From the NCBI GenBank assembly GCA_964019135.1, contig OZ025255.1:8866001-8930000 (forward strand): DNA of 64,000 nucleotides. Direction: 5' to 3'. How positions within the stretch are numbered: the first letter of the stretch is position 1; each line of letters starts with the position of its first letter. A program made the translations under genes and the position numbers. The notes below the pieces were generated by a model. The model saw only the letters and a program-made list of their open reading frames with translations, made no database searches and was not told the DNA's origin. Source of the stretch: Arenicola marina. Its lineage: Eukaryota > Annelida > Polychaeta > Arenicolidae. Positions 33,126 through 45,922 of this stretch are shown here, in pieces.

Positions 33126-35788
33126 CGGATGGAAAATGAACCCATGTGATGGCGGGGGGACCCCATCTGAAGATTAATCCCGCTTTATGGCAAATTAGCC
33201 ACATCAGGCCACATCTGGCGGAAGATGAAAAGTCGACTATAAGGAGATGTTGGCGAGACCTATCTGATGAAAGAGTCAACGATCGGAGTGTAACCGGTTA
33301 GGGGATGGGGGACAAAAGGTCAAAAGTCACGTGCCTACATGTAGGTTATTTTCAACGCTATCCAAATATGCTTCATCACAGTTAATGTTTTTTTAGGGCG
33401 ACGCTCAATCAAATCCTTAATTGTGACGATGTCAAGTCCTTCTCGGTCGGAGTGCATATTCACTCACGGCCTACAGGGCCTTGCCTTTTACAAGAGCAAT
33501 GCGCCAGAACTCGGAATGCAGAACTCGGAATTCAGAACTCGAACGTGTCACTGGCGGGCCCGGGCGCGAGGTCTACCTCATTTCCTGACTCCTCGCAGCC
33601 TCCGTACCGCTGTCAGGCCGGCCAGGAAATGAACAGTTTTAACCCCCGGGCCTCCGCCATGCTTTGTGTTCTTTGCTTTGGCTGCTCCCACCAGGCTTCG
33701 CCCCTCCCCGCCCCCCTCCCTTACCCCCTCACCTCTCGCCCGCCTCGGCACCTTTGCTTCCATTGGTATGACTACTAATAGTGAGATATAATGGGCAGCG
33801 GCAGAACCGGGTCACGGGGAGGTGTGGGCGGAGCGGGGGGGGGGGGGGGTGGAGGAGGGGAGTGAGTGAGTGGAAGGCCGGTAATGACCTTTAAGGGTAA
33901 ACTCTCCTCCCGACAGAGGGAGTGCTGTCAAAAGGAAATCACCCTCCATATTCTTTATATCATGCAGGGTCACGACTGCTCTGACGGGAGCTGGGAGCTG
34001 GGAGCCCGGCATACAAACACCAAGCGGTTATATTCTTAACATTTAGCATGAAATATGTACTTTGTGAAAAAATGAATGTTTCACCTTCTATAGTTACATA
34101 GGACTGGATATCGGAACCTGGAGCCTCGTGATTCGGGATTTATGCTAGATCACGCTGGCTAACCTGACATCAAAGGCCGCCTCAGATACAGCCCAGGCCC
34201 TCAGGGGAGGAGGGGAGGGGGTATTCTGGCGCTCGTCATTTTTCATTCTGGCAGTTTAATCCGATCTATGATAGTTACTTTGGATCTAGTTTTGTGCCTC
34301 TTTCTACGTGATGGGAAGGTGTTTTTTTCCCCGACAGGGTGGGCTGTCAAGTCGCTTGTAAGGGTGTGCGGGTGGGGGGGGGGGGCTGACTGTGGGGACA
34401 GAGAGATGGGTGGGGGGGGGGGTCAAAAAGAATTTAGCAACGCAACCTGCCAAAGTATCCACCCTGCGATAGGTTGATATCAGCTGTCAAGTCGGGATTC
34501 CACGGGTTCCATTGAAATGGGAGGCCAGGAACGGGACAAGTTGGGGTACCGACCAGGGCCAAGGCAGGGGGGAGGAGGGGGGGGGGCGAGAGGGGAGGGG
34601 AGCGGACCTGGGTAGAGACCTGGCTTCCCGATATAGGGTGGGGGCCAGGGTCCGAAGCATGGGTGGCGGATGACGGCTGATGTAAAGTTGAGAGATCTGT
34701 CGGACCAAGTGTGTTGGAAGGTGGGATTAGATGCTTAAATGCAGTCAATGGGACTACTTCAAGAAGACGAATGGTTATCGAGGGCCAGTTTTATATTGGC
34801 ATTGCCCCCGGCCGGGGGACACCAAACAGACCTGTGTGTCTACAAGAGGACGGCCAAGGCAGACTGGCGGCAGGCTAGCGATCAGTGGCCGCTAACACTG
34901 TGGAGCTTTATAGAGTCATTGAACGGCAGAACCTCAGCCATTGAATGGTCATGGTGCTGCCGAAATGGACATAGGAAATCTGTAGCGCCACCTTACGGAG
35001 AATCTAAGGTGCTAATTGAGGTGAAGAGTTTTGACCTTTTTGGATCAGGGGATAAGACGTCTCTTCCACGCCCCATATCGCATTTACCTTATACGACTGG
35101 TCTGGGACCAGAGACAAGCACAGGCGAGTCACGGGCGGGTGTGAGAAGAGAGGCGGGGCAGAGAGACAAGGAGTGAGAAGGGGGGGGGGGGGGAGGGGGG
35201 GAGATGGGGAGAGCGTGAGAGGGGGAGAGAGAAAAAAAAGCGAAAGGCGCAGGGGAGAGACAGAAAAAGAAGGGGGAGACACACACAAAGAGAAAGAGAA
35301 TGAGAGAGAGAATCAGGGGACACTAAAACGACAGTTGGGAAGTGAGGTACACGATAGGGAAAGAAGGAATAAAACAGAACAAAGAAAGAAACATGGAGGA
35401 AAATGGTAGTAACATGGGGAACAAATAATTATGCCACACACAGGTTACACCAGGGACGGGTTTATTTGTGAGTCTATATAGACGACGACAGAAAAGCAAG
35501 AAATGATTCAAAGAGGGGTCGTAAAGTGGTCACGGTGTACAAACAACGAAAACAAATAAACCAACCGAGGAGGATACATCATAGGGCAACGTATAACTAA
35601 CCGAACCTGACCGACATGCGCAGTGTCAGGTTATCCTTGGAGGTTTCTCTTCTTTTCTTGACACAAAAGTGGCATACAACACCAATTCACTGATATGGAG
35701 AAGCGCGACAGGTTAATTTGTATTAGGGGTGGGTCTGCGATGAAGATCTTATAGTTACATAAGTTGTATAAGTAGCGGGAGCGCCTAC
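33126..35788. other. Receptor intron up to the N-terminal exon
   Basis: No gene was recognised. 33497-33545 has three copies of an AACTCGGAATGCAG-like motif. Long G runs lie at 33830-33860, 34370-34425 and 34560-34600. 35140-35410 is a purine-rich GAGA tract on the plus strand. The longer open frames have no family likeness. Confidence 0.5.
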
Positions 35789-36357
35789 CATGTCGAAGAT
35801 CTGCGTCAGGGTGAGCCCCATGCGGACCAGGACGGTGCCGCTAGCGTTGAGGACTGGTCGGACGGCACGTTCATAGTACTGGTCGTAAAGCAGCCGGTTC
35901 ATCAGCTGCTGCTCCATCGGAAGCTCCACATCTTCCTCATCCTCCTCATCCTCTTCCTCCCCCAGCAGGTCCATGCCACCCTCCCCCGGCCGGTCCCGGT
36001 CCAGGAACGACGAGTAGCCCATGTATTTCCTCCGATTGTTGGACGCCAGACCCTGGGGTTTGTCCAACAGAGGGGGGGCTTCTTCCTCGATGGGTGGTCC
36101 CAGCCCATCCACTTCCTCTAGCCCCCCCTCCCCCGCCCCCGTTCCCGGGCTGGTTTGGTCCACCCCTACAAAAAGGGGTTCTCTGCCCGCCTGGAGGGTG
36201 GGAGGGTCATCGCCGCGTCCTCGGCCTTGGAATAACCGACGGTAATGGTAGAGCTCGTCTGACGTCATCCATGATGACGTATTCCCAGAAGTGTCGTTGA
36301 GTAGCGCTTCCGGTTCCACTCCGTCCGGGAATGACGCGCGGCGCGACACGCAGCCTA
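35789..36357 (-). CDS. nAChR subunit, N-terminal exon with acidic extension
   Basis: The last ~50 codons are the start of the nAChR ligand-binding domain: helix 1 (EQQLMNRLLYDQYYERAVRP), an N-glycosylation site (NAS) and GLTLTQIFDM. The exon ends at phase 0 before GTAGGC and joins to DEKNQV. Ahead of this lie about 140 unusual residues, rich in Pro, Gly and Asp/Glu, with a strongly acidic run (GEEEDEEDEEDVELP) and two more possible glycosylation sites (NDTS, NTSS). I place the exon start at 36357, after a TTTTCTCCCCCAG acceptor, giving 569 bp. An internal acceptor (GACAAACCCCAG) would shorten the extension. The upstream exon with the signal peptide was not found. The receptor part is sure, the extension less so. 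Confidence 0.85.
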
Positions 36358-36469
36358 CTGGGGGAGAAAACAGAAGGAAGGTGAGCACGTGACATAATCT
36401 TACAGTAGGGGGCGCTATATGTGGCAGAGCAGCAGGGGAATGAACGTATAGAGCAATGAAGTAAATCTT

Positions 36470-36668
36470 GAAATGAAATGAAATGAAATGTTGGTGTTTT
36501 AGGCCACTTTTGTGCACATACAGGCTAAATTGGGCCAAGGAAGCTCCCGGGACGATGTAGGATGAAGGAATGAAACATGCCCCAGATTAGGTGCCCGAGC
36601 CCGGATTCGAACCCAGGACCTATTGATCTGCGGTCTAGTGCGCTAACCACTACACCAGGGAGGCCCCC
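36470..36668 (-). mobile_element. tRNA-derived SINE with an (ATTTC)n tail
   Basis: On the minus strand the head reads TGGTGTAGTGGTTAGCGCA (A box) and GGTTCGAATCC (B box), and the tail is four or five ATTTC units at 36471-36490. The acceptor arms do not pair well, so this is a SINE head, not a tRNA gene. Parts (TGTGCACAAAAGTGGCCT, AGATCAATAGGTC) recur in the element at 692-1025. Confidence 0.75.
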
Positions 36669-36813
36669 CTAGTAAATCTTGATGAAGATGCAATGATTTG
36701 AAATATAAACAACTATTAGGAGGAATTTCGCTAGCTATAATACATTTGCAATAGCTATACCGCAGTTGGCTCTGTATTTCCAGGTTGCAGCGCCCCCTAG
36801 CGAATGAAAGAAG

Positions 36814-37033
36814 GGTTGTTTTAGGGACACTTCAAGTTATCATGGTCATATCGCGTCCGTGGGGAAATACCAACAGAACAGCAAAGCCATGCTGGTTGTT
36901 TTCTTTTTTTATCATTAACATAGATATTTGCAGTGGGCGCGACCCGCTATAAGGGCGCGAACCTCCGGCACAGCACGACGGCAGAGCGCACTGGACAAAA
37001 CCGAGCGCGCTAACCACCAGACCATTCGGGCGC
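36814..37033 (-). mobile_element. tRNA-derived SINE sharing the common tail
   Basis: The minus-strand head has ATGGTCTGGTGGTTAGCGCG (A box) and GGTTCGCGCCC (B box). The tail has GACGCGATATGACCATG and AAAACAACCC, like the copies at 0.7 and 28.0 kb. A 15-bp piece of its head end (ATTCGGGCGCAGG) is repeated about 40 bp further right. Confidence 0.7.
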
Positions 37034-37039
37034 AGGAAA

Positions 37040-38784
37040 CAAGACATGGCTTACACACGACCATTCGGGCGCAGGCAATAAAACTGGCTGAATCAAATTG
37101 TGTCCTCCAAAAGGAGACAACATGTGGATGCAACTGCTCAGAGCCATTAAGACTTAATACCGTGACGACGTGACGATTGCAACGTGTCATCGCGAAGTCC
37201 CGCGGTTCCGAGCGATGCACTGACGATGAAGCGATATCCTAAATCACCCGGGGGTTACCATGGCTATTATGGGTATACCTTGGAGACCCATGGCGTTGGT
37301 AGACGCTTGGGTCGTTCCAATCGGTTTTGCCGATTTTAATGATGCAGTTTAATGATGCGGCATCACCACAAGGCACAGCAAAAAAACCAGACATCTCGTT
37401 AGGAAATTTGCAAAACGAGTCACTGCTATGATAACACGACTTGGGTGCGGCCGCCACATCCGTGGACGGTGTGGCGTTGGTGGGAGGGCCGGCCACCGTG
37501 TCCATTTTCTGGTTTGACATTCTGCATGTCTTTACACGTCTTATTTACAAGCGTAATAGGATATTTCTAATGAGCGCTTGTTGGTTGAAGAAAGTTGAAG
37601 TTGCACAGGAACTTATTTTGCAGACTTTTCTTTTTATTTTTGCAATGTCGAGTGTGAATTGGCAATCCGATTTTGCTTTCTTGATTTAAATAAAGTAAAA
37701 CTAAAGCACAATAATAATATTTGTATACAGCCCAAAAGATGCTATTCGCCGCGGAAGTGACGTCACGCCGGAGTGAGTGATCTGATTGGACGTTTTTATA
37801 CCTGAATTCTTAAATAAGTGTTTTTATGCGGATGTTTCTCACCCCAACTGTCATGTTGTTTTTCAGACATTATAGACATCGGCTAATCGGCGATCAATAC
37901 GAGTAACGTGGCTGTTAAGGGGGGTTGGGGGGGGGGGCGGTGTCAGCTACCCAGCACCATGTTTTTCCGTTTCCCTTTTCCTGGAAAAACGCAATATGGC
38001 AAAGTGTTTAATTCGAAAGCTTGGTGCGGAAAATTTCATCAGCGGGCTATTAGCTTCCGGTCTCGAGCAACTCACGGCTCACGTGCTCCACGCACCCTTC
38101 TCCCGAGATTGCAGACGGCAACGCCCCTATTGGACTGAGCCAATGGCAGCGCAATGATGTTTACACGGGCAGGCAGGGATTGATCTCCGTAAGGCTGGGG
38201 TAACCATGCGATGGTGCGGACTTACAAGAATTCGGTCTTTTCGCCTTGATAAGACGTAGAAACAAGCCCACTGGAGAGATGGCAAACGGTTCTGGCTTGC
38301 ATCTCCTCGTCGCCAAGACAGGTCGTGCTTAAGCAGTCGGACGTAAAGTGATTGAAGGCGAGATTGCACTGGCCAAATAAGATGATTTGGGGGTAATAAC
38401 TTGTCGGCCTCATCAAGTGCGAGTCGAGATAAATCTTGGCAGGCAACCAGTGAAGTATACAAATGAACACGTCTGCCCCCCTGGGGGGGGGGGGGGGGAG
38501 GCGAGAGTGGGGGGAGGGGATTGACATTTGCCTCCTATCGGCAAAACGCAGCGACACAGCAGATATCTATCGCCGATATTATGGAATGGGGAGGGGGGCG
38601 GGGGGTGGTGGTGCGATGGTGGGGGTGGCGGGGATAGACTGGGGCTGGTGGCCGATTCAATGTAGTACATAGTTTATGTCGAACTGTAATTTTTTGCGGT
38701 GCCACACTTTTTTTACGGACCAAACCAACATTGCCTTGCCAAGGAAAAGCCTGATGCTGGACCTCTTAGACACCCACTTACCAG
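37040..38784. other. Intergenic or upstream intron sequence
   Basis: No gene was recognised. There are G runs at 37925-37940 and 38480-38500 and a G-rich stretch at 38590-38650. The missing 5' exon of the receptor would lie here or further right. Confidence 0.5.
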
Positions 38785-41700
38785 GCTGAAACCAGACAGT
38801 CCATCTAGATACCCAGTTACCAGGCTGAAACCAGACAGTCCATCTAGATACCCAGCCACAAGACAGAAGCCAGACAGTCCATCTAGATACCCAGTTACCA
38901 GGCTGAAACCAGACAGTCCATCTAGATACCCAGCCACAAGACAGAAGCCAGACAGTCCATCGAGATACCCAGTTACCAGGCTGAGGCCAGACAGTCCATC
39001 TAGATACCCAGTTACCAGGCTGAAACCAGACAGTCCATCTAGATACCTAGCCACACGACAGAAGCCAGACAGTCCATCTAGATACCCAGTTACCAGGCTG
39101 AAGCCAGACAGTCCATCTAGATACCCAGTTACCAGGAGACAGTCCATCTAGATACCCAGCCACAAGACAGAAGCCAGACAGTCCATCTAGATACCCAGTT
39201 ACCAGGCTGAAACCAGACAGTCCATCTAGATACCCAGCCACAAGACAGAAGCCAGACAGTCCATCGAGATACCCAGTTACCAGGCTGAGGCCAGACAGTC
39301 CATCTAGATACCCAGTTACCAGGCTGAAACCAGACAGTCCATCTAGATACCTAGCCACACGACAGAAGCCAGACAGTCCATCTAGATACCCAGTTACCAG
39401 GCTGAAGCCAGACAGTCCATCTAGATACCCAGTTACCAGGAGACAGTCCATATAGATACCCAGCCACAAGACAGAAGCCAGACAGTCCATCTAGATACCC
39501 AGTTACCAGGCTGAAACCAGACAGTCCATCTAGATACCCATCCACAAGACAGAAGCCAGACAGTCCATCTAGATACCCAGTTACCAGGCTGAGGCCAGAC
39601 AGTCCATCTAGATAACCAGCAACCAGGCTGAAACCAGACAGTCCATCTAGATACCTAGCCACAAGACAGAAGCCAGACAGTCCATCTAGATACCCAATTA
39701 GCAGGCTGAAGCCAGACAGTCCATCTAGATACCCAGTTACCAGGAGACAGTCCATATAGATACCCAGCCACAAGACAGAAGCCAGACAGTCCATCTAGAT
39801 ACCCAGTTACCAGGCTGAAACCAGACAGTCCATCTAGATACCTAGCCACAAGACAGAAGCCAGACAGTCCATCTAGATACCCAGTTGCCAGGCTGAGGCC
39901 AGACAGTCCATCTAGATACCCAGTTACCAGGCTGAGGCCAGACAGTCCATCTAGATACCCAGTTACCAGGCTGAGGCCAGACAGTCCATCTAGATACCCA
40001 GTTACCAGGAGACAGTCCATCTAGATACCCAGCTATCAGACAGAAGCCAGACAGTCCATCTAGATACCCAGTTACCAGGCTGAGGCCAGACAGTCCATCT
40101 AGATACCCAGTTACCATGCTGAAACCAGACAGTCCATCTAGATACCCAGCCACAAGACTGAAGCCAGGCAGTCCATCTAGATACCCAGTTACCAGGCTAA
40201 AGCCAGACAGTCCATCTAGATACCCAGTTACCAGGCTGAAACCAGACAGTCCATCTAGATACCCAGCCACAAGACAGAAGCCAGACAGTCCATCTAGATA
40301 CTCAGTTACCAGGCTGAGGCCAGACAGTCCATCTAGATACCAAGTTACCAGGCTGAAACCAGACAGTCCATCTAGATACCCAGCCACAAGACAGAAGCCA
40401 GACAGTCCATCTAGATACCCAGTTACCAGGCTGAAGCCAGACAGTCCATCTAGATACCCAGTTACCAGGCTGAAACCAGACAGTCCATCTAGATATCCAG
40501 CCACAAGACAGAAGCCAGACAGTCCATCTAGATACCCAGTTACCAGGCTGAAACCAGACAGTCCATCTAGATACCCAGCCACAAGACAGAAGCCAGACAG
40601 TCCATCTAGATACCCAGTTACCAGGCTGAAACCAGACAGTCCATCTAGATACCCAGCCACAAGACAGAAGCCAGACAGTCCATCTAGATACCCAGTTACC
40701 AGGCTGAAACCAGACAGTCCATTTATATACCCAGCCACAAGACAGAAGCCAGACAGTCCATCTAGATATCCAGTTACCAGGCTGAGGCCAGACAGTCCAT
40801 CTAGATACCCAGTTACCAGGCTGAAGCCAGACAGTCCATCTAGATACCCAGCTATAAGACTGAAGCCAGACAGTCCATCTAGATACCCAGTTACCAGGCT
40901 GAAACCAGACAGTCCATCTAGATACCCAGTTACCAGGCTGAGGCCAGACAGTCCATCTAGATACCCAGTTACCAGGCTGAAACCAGACAGTCCATCTAGA
41001 TACCTAGCCACAAGACAGAAGCCAGACAGTCCATCTAGATACCCAGTTACCAGGCTGAGGCCAGACAGTCCATCTAGATACCCAGTTACCAGGCTGAAAC
41101 CAGACAGTCCATCTAGATACCTAACCACAAGACAGAAGCCAGACAGTCCATCTAGATACCCAGTTACCAGGCTGAGGCCAGACAGTCCATCTAGATACCC
41201 AGTTACCAGGCTGAAGCCAGACAGTCCATCTAGATACCTAGCCACAAGACAGAAGCCAGACAGTCCATCTAGATACCCAGTTACCAGGCTGAGGCCAGAC
41301 AGTCCATCTAGATACCCAGTTACCAGGCTGAAGCCAGACAGTCCATCTAGATACCTAGCCACAAGACAGAAGCCAGACAGTCCATCTAGATACCCAGTTA
41401 CCAGGCGGAGGCTAGACAGTCCATCTAGATACCCAGTTACCAGGCTGAAGCGAGGCAGTCCACTTATATACCCAACTACAAGACTGAAGCCAGACAGTCC
41501 ATCTAGATACCCAGCTATAAGACTGAAGCGAGGCAGTCCATTTATATACCCAACTACAAGACTGAAGCCAGGCAGTCCATCTAGATACCAAGTTACCAGG
41601 CTAAAGCCAGACAGTCCATCTAGATACCCAGTTACCAGGCTGAAACCAGACAGTCCATCTAGATACCCAGCCACAAGACAGAAGCCAGACAGTCCATCTA

Positions 41701-44700
41701 GATACTCAGTTACCAGGCTGAGGCCAGACAGTCCATCTAGATACCAAGTTACCAGGCTGAAACCAGACAGTCCATCTAGATACCCAGCCACAAGACAGAA
41801 GCCAGACAGTCCATCTAGATACCCAGTTACCAGGCTGAAGCCAGACAGTCCATCTAGATACCCAGTTACCAGGCTGAAACCAGACAGTCCATCTAGATAT
41901 CCAGCCACAAGACAGAAGCCAGACAGTCCATCTAGATACCCAGTTACCAGGCTGAAACCAGACAGTCCATCTAGATACCCAGCCACAAGACAGAAGCCAG
42001 ACAGTCCATCTAGATACCCAGTTACCAGGCTGAAACCAGACAGTCCATCTAGATACCCAGCCACAAGACAGAAGCCAGACAGTCCATCTAGATACCCAGT
42101 TACCAGGCTGAAACCAGACAGTCCATTTATATACCCAGCCACAAGACAGAAGCCAGACAGTCCATCTAGATATCCAGTTACCAGGCTGAGGCCAGACAGT
42201 CCATCTAGATACCCAGTTACCAGGCTGAAGCCAGACAGTCCATCTAGATACCCAGCTATAAGACTGAAGCCAGACAGTCCATCTAGATACCCAGTTACCA
42301 GGCTGAAACCAGACAGTCCATCTAGATACCCAGTTACCAGGCTGAGGCCAGACAGTCCATCTAGATACCCAGTTACCAGGAGACAGTCCATCTAGATACC
42401 CAGCTATCAGACAGAAGCCAGACAGTCCATCTAGATACCCAGTTACCAGGCTGAGGCCAGACAGTCCATCTAGATACCCAGTTACCATGCTGAAACCAGA
42501 CAGTCCATCTAGATACCCAGCCACAAGACTGAAGCCAGGCAGTCCATCTAGATACCCAGTTACCAGGCTAAAGCCAGACAGTCCATCTAGATACCCAGTT
42601 ACCAGGCTGAAACCAGACAGTCCATCTAGATACCCAGCCACAAGACAGAAGCCAGACAGTCCATCTAGATACTCAGTTACCAGGCTGAGGCCAGACAGTC
42701 CATCTAGATACCAAGTTACCAGGCTGAAACCAGACAGTCCATCTAGATACCCAGCCACAAGACAGAAGCCAGACAGTCCATCTAGATACCCAGTTACCAG
42801 GCTGAAGCCAGACAGTCCATCTAGATACCCAGTTACCAGGCTGAAACCAGACAGTCCATCTAGATATCCAGCCACAAGACAGAAGCCAGACAGTCCATCT
42901 AGATACCCAGTTACCAGGCTGAAACCAGACAGTCCATCTAGATACCCAGCCACAAGACAGAAGCCAGACAGTCCATCTAGATACCCAGTTACCAGGCTGA
43001 AACCAGACAGTCCATCTAGATACCCAGCCACAAGACAGAAGCCAGACAGTCCATCTAGATACCCAGTTACCAGGCTGAAACCAGACAGTCCATTTATATA
43101 CCCAGCCACAAGACAGAAGCCAGACAGTCCATCTAGATATCCAGTTACCAGGCTGAGGCCAGACAGTCCATCTAGATACCCAGTTACCAGGCTGAAGCCA
43201 GACAGTCCATCTAGATACCCAGCTATAAGACTGAAGCCAGACAGTCCATCTAGATACCCAGTTACCAGGCTGAAACCAGACAGTCCATCTAGATACCCAG
43301 TTACCAGGCTGAGGCCAGACAGTCCATCTAGATACCCAGTTACCAGGCTGAAACCAGACAGTCCATCTAGATACCTAGCCACAAGACAGAAGCCAGACAG
43401 TCCATCTAGATACCCAGTTACCAGGCTGAGGCCAGACAGTCCATCTAGATACCCAGTTACCAGGCTGAAACCAGACAGTCCATCTAGATACCTAGCCACA
43501 AGACAGAAGCCAGACAGTCCATCTAGATACCCAGTTACCAGGCTGAGGCCAGACAGTCCATCTAGATACCCAGTTACCAGGCTGAAGCCAGACAGTCCAT
43601 CTAGATACCTAGCCACAAGACAGAAGCCAGACAGTCCATCTAGATACCCAGTTACCAGGCTGAGGCCAGACAGTCCATCTAGATACCCAGTTACCAGGCT
43701 GAAGCCAGACAGTCCATCTAGATACCTAGCCACAAGACAGAAGCCAGACAGTCCATCTAGATACCCAGTTACCAGGCGGAGGCTAGACAGTCCATCTAGA
43801 TACCCAGTTACCAGGCTGAAGCGAGGCAGTCCACTTATATACCCAACTACAAGACTGAAGCCAGACAGTCCATCTAGATACCCAGCTATAAGACTGAAGC
43901 GAGGCAGTCCATTTATATACCCAACTACAAGACTGAAGCCGGACAGTCCATCTAGATACCCAGCTATAAGACTGAAGCGAGGCAGTCCATTTATATACCC
44001 AACTACAAGACTGAAGCCAGACAGTCCATCTAGATACCCAGCTATAAGACTGAAGCGAGGCAGTCCATTTATATACCCAACTACAAGACTGAAGCCAGAC
44101 AGTCCATCTAGATACCCAGCTATAAGACTGAAGCGAGGCAGTCCATTTATATACCCAACTACAAGACTGAAGCCGGACAGTCCATCTAGATACCCAGCTA
44201 TAAGACTGAAGCGAGGCAGTCCATCTAGATACCCAGTTACCAGGCTGAGGCCAGACAGTCCATCTAGATACCCAGTTACCAGGCTGAGGCCAGACAGTCC
44301 ATCTAGATACCCAACTACAAGACTGAAGCGAGGCAGTCCATTTATATACCCAGCTATAAGACTGAAGCGAGGCAGTCCATTTATATACCCAACTACAAGA
44401 CTAAAGCCGGACAGTCCATCTAGATACCCAGCTATAAGACTGAAGCGAGGCAGTCCATCTAGATACCCAGTTACCAGGCTGAGGCCAGACAGTCCATCTA
44501 GATACCCAGTTACCAGGCTGAGGCCAGACAGTCCATCTAGATACCCAGCTATAAGACTGAAGCGAGGCAGTCCATCTAGATACCCAGTTACCAGGCTGAG
44601 GCCAGACAGTCCATCTAGATACCCAGTTACCAGGTTGAAGCCAGACAGTCCATCTAGATACCCAGCTATAAGACTGAAGCCAGACAGTCCATCTAGATAC

Positions 44701-45830
44701 CCAGCTATAAGACTGAGGCCAGACAGTCCATCTAGATACCCAGTTACCAGACTGAAGCCGGACAGTCCATCTAGATACCCAGCTACAAGGCTGAAGCCAG
44801 ACAGTCCATCTAGATACCCAGCTACAAGACTGAAGCCAGACAGTCCATCTAGATACCCAGCTACAAGACTGAAGCCAGACAGTCCATCTAGATACCCAGC
44901 TACAAGACTGAAGCCGGACAGTCCATCTAGATACCCAGCTATAAGACTGAAGCCGGACAGTCCATCTAGATACCCAGTTACCAGGCTGAAGCCAGACAGT
45001 CCATCTAGATACCCAGCTACAAGACTGAAGCCGGACAGTCCATCTAGATACCCAGCTATAAGACTGAAGCCGGACAGTCCATCTAGATACCCAGCTACAA
45101 GGCTGAAGCCGGACAGTCCATCTGGATACCCAGCTATAAGACTGAAGCCGGACACTCCATCTAGATACCCAGCTATAAGACTGAAGCCGGACAGTCCATC
45201 TAGATACCCAGCTACAAGGCTGAAGCCAGACAGTCCATCTAGATACCCAGCTATAAGACTGAAGCCGGACAGTCCATCTAGATACCCAGCTATAAGACTG
45301 AAGCCGGACAGTCCATCTAGATACCCAGCTATAAGACTGAAGCCAGACAGTCCATCTAGATACCCAGCTATAAGACTGAAGCCGGACAGTCCATCTAGAT
45401 ACCCAGCTATAAGACTGAAGCCGGACAGTCCATCTAGATACCCAGCTATAAGACTGAAGCCAGACAGTCCATCTAACTGAAGCCGGACAGTCCATCTAGA
45501 TACCCAGCTATAAGACTGAAGCGAGGCAGTCCATCTAGATACCCAGTTACGAGGCTGAAGCCGGACAGTCCATCTAGATACCCAGCTATAAGACTGAAGC
45601 CGGACAGTCCATCTAGATACCCAGCTATAAGACTGAAGCCGGACAGTCCATCTAGATACCCAGCTATAAGACTGAAGCCAGACAGTCCATCTAACTGAAG
45701 CCGGACAGTCCATCTAGATACCCAGCTATAAGACTGAAGCGAGGCAGTCCATCTAGATACCCAGTTACCAGGCTGAAGCCGGACAGTCCATCTAGATACC
45801 CAGCTATAAGACTGAAGCCGGACAGCTCTT
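38785..45830. repeat. 39-bp minisatellite, about 180 copies
   Basis: A 7.0-kb array of a 39-bp unit (plus strand AGTCCATCTAGATACCCAG, then a variable TTACCAGG/CCACAAGA/CTATAAGA block, then CTGAAGCCAGAC). Variant types are arranged in higher-order blocks: a 304-bp block at 39.1-39.8 kb, a 2371-bp block duplicated from about 40.0-41.4 to 42.37-43.8 kb, and a 78-bp dimer near 43.85-44.45 kb. Some units lack eight bases (ACCAGGAGACAG), which shifts any reading frame, so the very long open frames on both strands are not genes. The right edge merges with a candidate minus-strand exon. Confidence 0.95.
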
Positions 45831-45922
45831 CTTCACGGCCACCAATATCGGGGAGCTTAGTAAACTGATCCCAAGTTATATGGTTTGGGGACATGTTTGT
45901 GGGCTGTTTATAATTCAGCTCA
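45800..45922 (-). CDS. Candidate exon at the edge of the 39-bp array
   Basis: On the minus strand a good acceptor (CCGAATTACTTTCAG) is followed by 41 open codons (ELNYKQPTNMSPNHITWDQF, then TKLPDIGGREEE, then LSGFSLIAG) and a moderate donor, GG/GTATCT. The exon would be symmetric (phase 2 at both ends). Its last ~27 bases and the donor are what the 39-bp array repeats, the same arrangement as the proven receptor arrays. I do not recognise the protein. The outgoing phase does not fit the receptor's next visible exon (which needs phase 1), so it would belong to another gene or not be real. A plus-strand reading is also open. Confidence 0.25.

Noticed and set aside
34739-35176. A 145-codon open frame on the plus strand
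   Set aside because: It has no recognisable domain, splice context or unusual codon pattern. It lies inside the receptor intron and fits chance.
36590-36668. A functional tRNA gene
   Set aside because: The A and B boxes and a T arm are good, but the acceptor arm does not pair. A body and a simple-repeat tail follow, so it is a SINE head.
40116-45713. Long open frames of 759 to 1335 codons in the 39-bp array
   Set aside because: This has the same cause (39 is divisible by three). Several frames are open on both strands, and some units have an eight-base deletion that would shift a real protein.
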